From the NCBI GenBank assembly GCA_024663395.1, contig JANFAH010000052.1, forward strand, positions 62,001-126,000: a DNA stretch of 64,000 nt. Reading direction: 5' to 3'. This DNA is from Pisolithus tinctorius (lineage: Eukaryota > Basidiomycota > Agaricomycetes > Boletales > Pisolithaceae). Positions 55,901 to 64,000 of this stretch are shown one piece after another. A program made the translations under genes and the position numbers. The notes under the pieces are model-generated. The model made no database searches, had not been told where the DNA came from, and worked only from the letters and a program-made list of their open reading frames with translations. The number at the start of each line of letters is the position of its first letter. Position 1 is the first letter of the stretch.

Positions 55901-56787
55901 GGGTAATGATACAAAACATGACAATTCCATACCTTTGTGTCCACCTTATAACCCATAGCTGCAAGGTATGCCTCAAGGGACTCACACCATGCTGAAGTGT
56001 TTGGAGGTATGCACATGAAGAGTTGTCAGACAAAGCTGAGAAGCTGTAGGCTAACAGCAAGTGTTGGCCCCAGTGGGGCACAGGGGAAGTAGCCCATCCA
56101 AAGGAGTTGGAGGGCTGCAGGTGCACAAGGACAGACAGCCAGATCAACTGATTGCAGAGCTGCCATGAATGCATCTAAGCAGAGGAAAATGACGAAGAAC
56201 ACAGAAATCTCACCATTGAAATCAATGCAAATGACTCTCAGCTTTCGAGTCTGGTGACAACCACACGTCAGCAGTTTGTAGTCAACAGGATTCCGGAAGT
56301 GGTTGGATAGTCGTCAATATGCAAGGTATGGCTGAAGGAGGGAAGGGATGACAGTGTGCGACCACTGCTGCCACTGCTTCATTTTTTTTCGGGCATTCCT
56401 AGACGGTGACAGGAGTGGGTCTTGGCTAATATGTAGCCCATCGGTTAAGTGGTCGAAAGTGGCATCATGGGAGAGGTCACATTCACTACCCGCAGAAGGC
56501 TCTAATGGGCGAGCAGCGCTTGAAGCAGAGCAGTGTCAGATGTGGGGGTCGGAGGAATCACTGGGGTGTTGTGTGAAAGCACGATGGCCAGGTAAGGTGA
56601 GCAAGCGCTCAACAGGAAGGTAAAGCCCTGCAGTTCCAGGAACATGGCGCGAAGGTTCAGCAGTCTGATGGTCAACAAGGACCGTGAGATCATCTGCACG
56701 GAGCAAGTCGGGAATCTGGTTCATCAGGGCAGTAACTCGTACAGAGGGACCATGCCTAGTAAGCTGTTTCAGTCGACGAAAAGACAT
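52919..56787 (-). pseudogene. KDZ-type transposase, multi-exon
   Basis: Starts at 56787 (MSFRRLKQLTRHGPSVRV). N-terminal part has KKMKQWQQWSHTVIPSLL and CGCHQTRKLRVICIDF, then LWMGYFPCAPLGPTLAVSL and SAWCESLEAYLAAMGYKVDTK (55990-55925). The cysteine pair CPLCFGG and a DACFTQKH word follow (55440, 55290), then the catalytic core: VALLCRHDRVIYLANMTSAG, LLYDIGCQLEQSCRKWGF, ISVFHAFGHQWACQLIYHP and GFGLSDGEGCERFWSSIKGL. The C-terminal helices are LGQWLLRRWNHCQEKKA and a tail with LFKLDVDDDSWQDIGLGDD. Canonical introns separate the parts. Stops and gaps in the CpG-poor 3' two-thirds suggest inactivity. KDZ elements are DDE-type cut-and-paste transposons expanded in mushrooms. Confidence 0.88.
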
Positions 56788-57109
56788 CTATGAAATCGGT
56801 CAGACACATAAACTGTCTAGGCGAGTTAGTGGTAGACGATGATCCTGCAACACCAAGTTACAGGACTGTGACCAGGACACCAAATCCTGGTTGCTGGAAG
56901 GCAACCCCAAGATGCCACCAGCACATCTCCAATAGTTAGCCTCCAGCATAGAAAAGCGAACTGACCTTTGCACACGACTAGTGAGGGCGATGGGGAAAGA
57001 GATGGAGCAAGTGTGTGATGAACAAAATGAGATTGCAATTGCAGCGTGCTACGAATATTGTTCAGGAAACGTACAGAGTAAAAATGGTATTGGGGAATGA
57101 TGAAGGAGG

Positions 57110-59250
57110 TTACCAACTATTTGAACCATAACCCCGCGGTGCAGTTGGAATAAGGCAGGGAAGAAGGGGCGGACGACCAAAAGTATCAAAGAACAACTGT
57201 ACATAAAATATAGCCAACTTCTTTTCCATTGCCCAGACATGCGACGATGACGCTAATGGCATAATTGGCTCCACCAAGTCCGAGGGGCATCCTGGCCATA
57301 CAGCAAGTAATGCCCGGAGCTTCTCTACGTACTCCCATTTTGATTGAAAGTCAGATGAGCCGAGGCCTTGATTTTGCTGAGGGAAAGGCTCAGCACACAT
57401 GGTGAGTTCCGAATCACCAGGGAAAATCTGCGTAGAGTTCAGAAACAGTGCATTCCTGGTGAGGTAAAATTGTACGTACCTGCTGGACATGATCGAGCCG
57501 CTCTGAATCCCGATTCGACCACAAGCTAGGCATCATTGCACGGTCAAGAGTGACCAACTCGAACCGGAAGTTGTGTTCATATAAATCCCATAAAATCTTG
57601 CTTTTCGTCATCTGATCGATGGTAGCGAGGTCTGCGAGGGAAATTGAAATATCCCGGAATTGTACATGGCTAGGTATGTCGTGTTGGAGGCTGATGAGCT
57701 CGGGACCAAAGAGGGCGGCAGATTCACGTAGTTGGTCGCCGGAAAATGTGGATGAAATCTGCTTGGGAATTGTGTTCAGGAAATCCCGCCAGGACCGAGG
57801 GATAACAGGAGACGCATCCGAGGCAGAAAGACGAGTGATCCAACCCGCTCGAGAGACTAGTCAATTCCTCAGGTACCTCTGCTGGCGATCAGAGGACTTG
57901 CCCCTCACAAACAGACTCGGGCTGGGAAAGAAGTAAGCTACCTTTGGCGTGTTGGGACTAACCCTTTTTGCATCCTTATTCACGTCCTTCAGGGCAGCGT
58001 GCCATGCAGACATAGCAGGGGGAATAGCTGGATCGCCGAGGTCTTCCCACAGTTCGGGATTCAGAATGACCGACAGCTTGGCTCCTTTCGAGCCTGCAGG
58101 GGGATCTGAGCAAAATGTTAAACACACTGAGACAAAATGAATAGGATACGTACATGGCTGATTACGTTGTCGAGCCCTGCCCGTCCTAACAGCTCCCGTA
58201 CTTGAACTTGCACTGCTGGAACTTGCAGCATTGGAAGCCATGGGACCCGTGCTTGTGGGAGTCGAGGCCACACCACTGCTGGTGTGCGGCGGTTCCAGCC
58301 AGGGAGCCGCAAATTGCTCGAGCCCAATCGCCGGGCCTTGTCGAGTGTGCCTGTGGCGTGATTCACCAGGGTGGTACCAGGCGCTGTGCCATTTCAGCAT
58401 CTGCCCGACCTCAAAAACCTCAGGATCCATGACTATGTCATGAGGGCGCATAATCTCGACGGTTTTCGACACTTGCATGTCTGGGGGTACACGATCGGGT
58501 TTCCAGACCATCCAGACAGGCATGTGTATTTCGAAAAGGCGCTGGCAAATGTTGGGGTCTGTCGTGAATGCCCTGATCCAGCGGTCAAATGAATCGACAA
58601 AAGTGCCCGTAGCAGGGTCAAGGTCTGTGTCCAGATATTCTAGCATGCCGAAGACGTCTAGGAGGAGGCGTTGACAAAAAGCGACCAATATGACTGTGTC
58701 TCAAAACATAAATGGGAGTTGCTAGAGAAAATTTTAATTAACGAAATCTGAACCAGAAAAAAATCATACCTTCAGATGCAGGAGACATCGCTGACATGAC
58801 CCCAGCCACGAGTCGGGTCTCAGAGGACCTTCGTAGTGGGGGTGCTTCTTTAGCCAACCTTGCAAACGTTCGTCTAGTCAATTATAAATGGTCTCCATTG
58901 ACTTCCACTTGTCGGCATGAATCCTGCCAACTTTGAAGGCAGACCCTCTTTCCAGCACAAAATCCTCTGCTGACTGGGTAACGTTCCACCACAGCCACTT
59001 CCACGTTGGGTCGTCTCCATAGGCCACTTTCCGAGGGACACACGGACTCCATGTGTAGCGTTCTGCGAACAACTGTGGCCATTGAAAACAGTCTATATGG
59101 CCGAACCGTCCATCGTGTAGGGGCGTGATTGTTTCTCCATCGAAGATGAAGGGTTGGGGAATATAGTCAGTGTTTGGCGACGTGATCCAGTGGTCGTCAC
59201 ACTTCGCTAGGACGCACGCATCGAATGCACCCCATCTGCCTGAAAATAAT
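57110..59250 (-). CDS. Multi-exon protein of a recurrent agaricomycete family, function unknown
   Basis: Segments in order on the minus strand: 59250-58880 (GAFDACVLAKCDDHWITS, GRFGHIDCFQWPQLF, WLWWNVTQSAEDFVLER); 58860-58690 (LKKHPHYEGPLRP); 58688-57861 (LLLDVFGMLEYLDTDLDP, FTTDPNICQRLFEIHMPVW, VFEVGQMLKWHSAWYHPG, LWEDLGDPAIPPAMSAWHAAL). Then 57900-57400 (FRDISISLADLATID, KSKILWDLYEHNFRFELVTLD) and 57490-57110 (SHVWAMEKKLAIFYVQLFFDTFGRPPLLP). Exons are bounded by short introns but I cannot fix every junction. The family is repetitive in Agaricomycetes; role unknown. CpG is normal here and frames are mostly open, so it may be functional. Confidence 0.6.
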
Positions 59251-59470
59251 GATAATCAATTTGAGCTGAGTTAGGGACAGCGAGAATGCACTGTTGCCAG
59301 GGTGGTTGCGCAATGATAATTCATAAGGGCGAACACTAGCTACATTCATCCTGGAAACAAAAGAAGTCAGTCAGTACTTACTTAAATTGACGGAGATGAC
59401 GACGAGGGGAGAAAAAAATGAATCATGCAGCGTTAAGGCCGGTGTAACTGAAATGAAACGAGAATGTTGC

Positions 59471-59560
59471 CCTCGATAGGCCCCAAGCCTATTGAGAACT
59501 CGCGAGGCACCAAACCCCAGAGCACTTGGCAGACAAACGCTCTGAACGTTTGGCTCCGAG
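59471..59560 (-). repeat. Hairpin cluster 1
   Basis: Contains ATAGGC-CCCAA-GCCTAT (59476-59492; on the minus strand the loop is TTGGG) and the flanking words ggcaccaaacccc and acgctctgaacgttt that correspond to weaker hairpins of the same set. The same block recurs ~270 bp to the right. Confidence 0.7.
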
Positions 59561-59734
59561 TACAGCATAAGTTGACCGGATGTTTGAAAGAAAGGTATGA
59601 ATGAAAGAGAATAAAAACTTACTTTCAAAAAACGTCTGCTTGACAAAGAGGTGACGATGATTAGTGTATTGACTCTGCACGTGTATAGACTATGTTAACA
59701 TCTGAATTTCGATGAAGAAACGCCCCAGAAACCG

Positions 59735-59835
59735 TGAGGATATCTCTTGATAGGCCCCAAGCCTATCAAGAACTCGCGGGCACCAAACCCCTGAGACCTG
59801 ACGGACGAACGCTCCAAATGTTCGTGGAAAGAGCG
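59735..59835 (-). repeat. Hairpin cluster 2
   Basis: Contains an 11-bp perfect stem TCTTGATAGGC-CCCAA-GCCTATCAAGA (59745-59771), and CGAAC-gctccaaat-GTTCG (59806-59824). On the minus strand loops read TTGGG and TTGGA. Confidence 0.75.
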
Positions 59836-60109
59836 ACCGGGCCATCTGGAAAATTAAGATGGAAAAGATAAAGAGAAACTTACCTTGCACTGAATTGGTT
59901 TATACAGAGGGGCGTCAGTGACTCGAAGTAGTAGGTAGCACTTACTAGTAGTAGTGAGAAATATTATGGGTACTGCTGTGCACGTGACCTGCACTGCAAA
60001 TGAATGCGACACCTGACTTACAGCGTGCTCGAGGAAGACCTTGAGTCTAGGCTCTAAATTGTCAAATAATTGGGTGATTAGATATAAGTTTTGTGTTCCG
60101 TATTTCATT

Positions 60110-60410
60110 CCTCAATGTTCCGCACTGCCTATTGTAATATTCACGGGAGACGTGTTTGTGCATTACAGTAATGACATATTGATAAGCTACTTATAGCAAG
60201 TCCTAGTTACAAGTACTAGTGCACCGTTGCTACTTTGTTAATAGATTTGGCCACTTTTACCGATGTGACTAAAGTTTCGATGAATGACAGAATCTTAACA
60301 TGTCATTTCACAATTGCACAATTGTTACATCATCACAGCTGAAACAAACATTCGCACCACCCACAGCTATTACTTAGCGACACTCTCGTCTTCTGTATGC
60401 TGTCTGCATG
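60110..60410. other. AT-rich spacer, nothing recognised
   Basis: No open frame of interest and no repeat seen; flanked by hairpin clusters. Confidence 0.4.
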
Positions 60411-60414
60411 GTAT

Positions 60415-60512
60415 TGGGGGAATGCTCGGTGCATTCCTCTACCATATGTCAGGGGCTTGGTGCCCTTGACAGCCTTGAAGGCTTGGAGCCTTCAAGGGCG
60501 GTCTTGGTGTCC
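60415..60512 (+). repeat. Hairpin cluster 3
   Basis: Three hairpins in a row: GGAATGC-TCGGT-GCATTCC (60419-60437), GGGC-TTGGT-GCCC (60453-60465) and CCTTGAAGGC-TTGGA-GCCTTCAAGG (60473-60497), then a degenerate ggtcttggtgtcc. Loops are T-Y-G-G-N; stems differ between hairpins yet stay complementary. Confidence 0.85.
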
Positions 60513-61203
60513 AGTGGATCCAACGATCAATCGCATGATGACAGTCAAGACTGACCCTCATCTTTCAGTGACGTTAATGAAGGTTTTGTGGGTCAGTGCT
60601 TTCGACTTAAGTTATGCATCATTACACTTCGCAGTCTACTGACCCATTTACCAGCGCATACTACGTGTACTAGGTCCATCGTTCTCCCCACCTCCGACTG
60701 CACTCCGTCGTTCCGCCTGGCCAGTATATGCCTTCAATAGTGACGCCCTTGTCTCCCCACTCATCTACCCTTGGTACAGATTCAGTGATCGATTGCATAG
60801 ACGATAGTGCAGTTCTCCCCTCGCCTTTTAGTCCCAAAGATTCTAGTTAGCAACACATCTGTTCATATCTATCCCTGCCAATCGAATATGTGGCGTGTTC
60901 CTCTACTATGAATTTTCTCCAGGTTGCCTCATGATCAACCATGCGAAGTTCTAATGCGGGTATGTGGTTAGCTTTTCAGTGTATCTTATCCATCGATTTC
61001 TGCTACTTCCTCCAGGGTATTACGAAGAGTTACGTCACATCTAAGTGCACGATTTGTCGTGGTCGAACTTCCAGTTTTCCCACAATGGCTTCCGACAAAT
61101 GGGGAAAGGGAACGAGGTAGCCTTCTGCTGGAGATCCGCCGTCATACTTACAATTCTCTGCACATTCACTCTCCAGCCTTTCCTTCCCATTCCCTGACCC
61201 ACC

Positions 61204-61747
61204 ATGTCTGAAATACCTTCGCCCAGTACTGGATTGGATATAAGCTCTAGCAACCTCAGTACGTGTTTTTCTGACTAACTCCTGACGACTAACACATTTT
61301 GGCACAGGCACTCTAATTACTCTGATCGGAAACCTCGAATTGAATGCAGCAGACACTGAAACGCTAGCAAGCGCTTTGTTACTAAGATCTTGCGCTGAAG
61401 GTGAGTATGTTCTTAAGTGACATTTCTGGACTGATCATATTGCAGCCTTCATAGGGTCATCTGGCTCGCAACCCACATACCCCACAGCAGCATTATGCCC
61501 ATCGAGTCCTGGGGTTTCAGGATTGTTGTCCTGCGAAGAGTGTACACCTGCCACCTTATCCCCCTCGATCCCCATTTACGCGGAATTTCCCACACCGCCA
61601 GTATCGATACATCTAATGCCACCTAACTCGACTGATCCCTCCACTATTCTTGTCCGTGGCCACCCAGATCGTGAAGCAAGGGTTCCATATCTAGCAGATG
61701 ACTGCATGCATACTCCCACCAGAATTTTTTTTACCATATCCATGTAA
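61204..61747 (+). CDS. Small three-exon gene, 149 aa, function unknown
   Basis: Exons 61204-61258, 61308-61400 and 61446-61747 join in frame (450 nt). Introns are 49 and 45 bp with GTACGT...CACAG and GTGAGT...TGCAG ends and a CTAAC branch-like word in the first. Product begins MSEIPSPSTGLDISSS, has a helical middle (LITLIGNLELNAADTETLAS, ALLLRS) and a proline/serine-rich C-terminal half ending RIFFTISM. No domain recognised. Three open exons with canonical junctions are the support. It lies between hairpin clusters 3 and 4. Confidence 0.6.
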
Positions 61748-61923
61748 AGACTAACAGCTATTGTATTATCTGTTGGCAAGTATTTCTCACGGCGGTCTCC
61801 AATTAATTACTACGAAGTATAAATCCTCAGGCCACATATTGCGTATGGCAGCCTGACTGTGAGGCAAGTTGCAACTCGGCACTTTCCATCCTTCGTAAAT
61901 TTCTACCATTCAAGCTCTACCAC

Positions 61924-62025
61924 TTAGCAGCGGAACGCTTGGAGCGTCTCTCTGCTAAATGTCATGGGCTTGGTGCCCTTGACAGCCCCTGAAGGCTTGG
62001 AGCCTTCAAGGGTGGTCTTGGTGTC
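61924..62025 (+). repeat. Hairpin cluster 4
   Basis: ACGC-TTGGA-GCGT (61935-61947) enclosed by TTAGCAG/CTGCTAA (61924-61930, 61952-61958), GGGC-TTGGT-GCCC (61966-61978) and TGAAGGC-TTGGA-GCCTTCA (61990-62008). Same order as cluster 3. The downstream flank (gatcaattgcatgg) is also shared with cluster 3. Confidence 0.85.
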
Positions 62026-62647
62026 GATCTGGTGATCAATTGCATGGACGACAATGACCCTCGTCGCTCAGTACCGGAGATTCATTTCAGCAACAACTTC
62101 GCCTAAAGGTCGTCGTACCTCCGACGTTCGGTCTACATTATTTGCTCGATTTGGCTATCGATCGCATGAAAGGGGCTGCGTCTATCAGACTCTGTTGACC
62201 CTGCTCTCGTCAGTGACCGCCCTTAGGGGCTTGAACGATTCATTTTCTGTCTAGTAAGCCCATTCCTTTCTCTATTACTGGATACTGATGAACTCTTGTG
62301 GTTTTTCAGTCCCGAGGAAACCCACTTTCTGGGTCGCACAGACGGAATACCGCCGTTCTGGATTTCGATTGGGATTCCACCCGTATGTTTCCATTTTGAT
62401 AGGTGTGTCATCCTCGCTATGCATTACAACCACTTCTTTCCTGCGTGCTTTTCCTTCGTCCCCCTTACGTCGTGTCCTCTTTTCGTGGTTTCATATGTCC
62501 TTGCTGATGCTATATCCAGAACTTTGCACGCTGAGACAACATGTTCTAGACAGATTTTTTTTCCCATGTGGTTCGTCTTGGCTTGACGTGCTCTGACCTT
62601 AAATACTCGCCTTGCCTCCCCCCGTTTCTCAACACCCCCATACAACC

Positions 62648-64000
62648 ATGCCCCGCTCTGCTGATATCCCGGAGCCTTCAAGGGACTCCATTGCCGACTT
62701 GAACACTCACGTTCTTCACAACTGAAGGATTCCGTCCTCACAAAATGCCCTGGTTTCCAAACGAGTAAAAAAAGGTGGTGCTGTTGTCTCTAATGATGGA
62801 GTGCAACACTCAGAGGTATGTCTTGTATATTTCTCATCCATTACTCTAACATCATTTTCTGCTCACAGCAATCTAGTCCGAAGGATATGATTGGCAAACC
62901 GAAACTGCGGCACGCAGTCCAGCCTCCTGAAGGCTGGGAAGAGCACATGTTTGGCCTGAGAGATAGAAGACGCTCCTTGACACCTCGTCCTTCCATCGTG
63001 AACACCCCAACGCTCCCTTCCCCTTCCCTGCGCCTGGACGACCAAATCTGTGATGAGGACTCTGCAATGGAGGAGGTGGAGGAGAATCTCAACAACAACG
63101 AAAACAAGGATGACCAGCCTTCCAGTAACAAGAATGAGGATGATCAGCCGTCTGGTAGCGAGAACGAGGATGACCTGCTGTCTGGTAGCGAGAAAGAGGA
63201 TGACCAGCTGCCCAGTAGCGATGACGACGACAAGGGTTCCGATTACAATGAGAATGAGAATGACGACGAGGAGACGGAGAGCTCGAGCGACTCCTGTGGT
63301 GGGTTCTTCCGTTTCATATCCCTCGTTCTCTCACGTTTTTTTCAGATAATTCTCATTTCTTTTGATTTTGGGGTTTGGTGCCTCTCTGGTCATGCGATGG
63401 TGGGCTTGGTGCCCACTTGTGTTTCAAAGCTTGGTGCTTTGGATACTCGTGACCGTTTCCTGCCGCCCATCATTCCCTTGGTTGTTATATAGATAAAGAA
63501 TTGTTGCGATCCTGTTCTGTTACCATCTATATACGCATCTACCTCGTGTTGACATGTTGACTCCTAGATGGTGATGATGCACACGCTCGCAATGCTCAGA
63601 CCGTTTCTTGTGCCCAGTCCCCACTTCCCCCGTCCTCGCCACCCATGTACGAGTCTGATGACTCCGCCCATCCTGTAGGGGACGTTGTCCATCCTCGCCA
63701 AGAAGGTGGCCCGATCTATACTAGACTTCAGAAGAAGGGCAAAGGTAGGGCTATAGATGCCAAGGACATTGATGCTGCAAACCACAGTGACCGTGACACC
63801 CAACTCCCGAACCTCAAGAAGCCAGGGAATCTGTCCACAGCAGCGTTAGACGAAATACATGCTTTTGCGAAGGACGTCAAGACAATGGCGGAAGAACTTG
63901 GCCGACAGCACGGGCGGTCTACACACGACATACTTGTCGCTGCGGGATTTAGTGTTAAGGCTTCTCATACCAAAATTAATGAGGCCAACCTCTTCCGCTC
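62648..64000 (+). CDS. Acidic-tail, helical protein of a recurrent agaricomycete family (runs off the right edge)
   Basis: Exons 62648-62815, 62869-63298 and 63568 to the edge; introns GTATGT...CACAG and GTGGGT...CCTAG keep frame. Begins MPRSADIPEPSRDSIADLN. A TGA at codon 26 (62723-62725) breaks exon 1 unless the real start is later. Exon 2 has PEGWEEHMFGLRDRRRS, then a degenerate acidic repeat with the core SGSENEDD, about four copies. Exon 3 has KKGKGRAID and ends AFAKDVKTMAEELGRQHG then HDILVAAGFSV, NEANLFR, a motif set typical of a repetitive mushroom gene family of unknown function. Intron 2 contains hairpin cluster 5. Confidence 0.65.
63366..63445 (+). repeat. Hairpin cluster 5, inside an intron
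   Basis: GTGGGC-TTGGT-GCCCAC (63400-63416) and CAAAGC-TTGGT-GCTTTG (63425-63441), preceded by ggggtttggtgcctc (weak stem, 63369-63383). Lies in intron 2 of the gene starting at 62648. Confidence 0.8.

Noticed and set aside
59854..60108. Minus frame MKYGTQNLYLITQLF... as a first exon of the 57-59 kb gene
   Set aside because: Could be an upstream exon, but no matching splice junction or family word could be confirmed.

Overview
The window looks like a repeat-dense stretch of a nuclear genome from a mushroom-forming fungus (Basidiomycota, Agaricomycetes). Reasons: a KDZ-type transposase, an ERG26-like sterol dehydrogenase fragment, a TPR-HET protein, several gene families that recur in agaricomycete genomes, short GT-AG introns, and Ty3/gypsy, Tc1, PIF-Harbinger and LINE elements. 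The genus cannot be read from sequence alone.

Layout. 1-38300 is almost entirely mobile DNA with very few CpG dinucleotides. A minus-strand Ty3/gypsy element (A) starts with an LTR at 26091-27562, runs through gag, protease, RT and RNase H to 22219, and resumes with integrase at 2924-1969. The gap is a 19.3-kb LTR-bounded insertion (B, 2925-22218). Inside B an ERG26-like gene fragment is split by a palindromic Tc1-derived element (C, 10386-19537). C is split by a gypsy element (D, 11617-19176), and D is split by a solo LTR of A's own family (E, 14879-15613). Flanking duplications of gtgg(t), TA, ggtga and gaggt support the nesting order. From 27.5 to 38.1 kb lie inverted LTR-like repeats, a LINE 3' half carrying a solo LTR, and a PIF-Harbinger element sitting inside another LTR.

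38390-42560 is a CpG-rich island holding one intact host-like gene, a 941-residue TPR-HET protein. From 42.6 to 56.2 kb the DNA is again CpG-poor: a LINE tail, a 45-bp minisatellite, a decayed multi-exon gene, a chimeric gag-pol, an LTR, a 65-bp hairpin minisatellite and most of a KDZ transposase gene. From 56.2 kb to the right edge CpG is normal. That part holds the 5' end of the KDZ gene, a multi-exon gene of a recurrent fungal family, two spliced genes (61204-61747 and 62648 to the edge) and a dispersed family of hairpin clusters with constant TTGGN loops and different but complementary stems.

Overall: nested insertions, gene fragments carried inside repeats, and CpG decay that has put TGA stops at conserved arginine positions. 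I see no operon-like cooperation; the features are linked by insertion history. The most unusual signals are the hairpin-cluster family, the five-level nest around the ERG26 fragment, the palindromic Tc1 derivative, and the CpG boundary that falls inside the KDZ gene.
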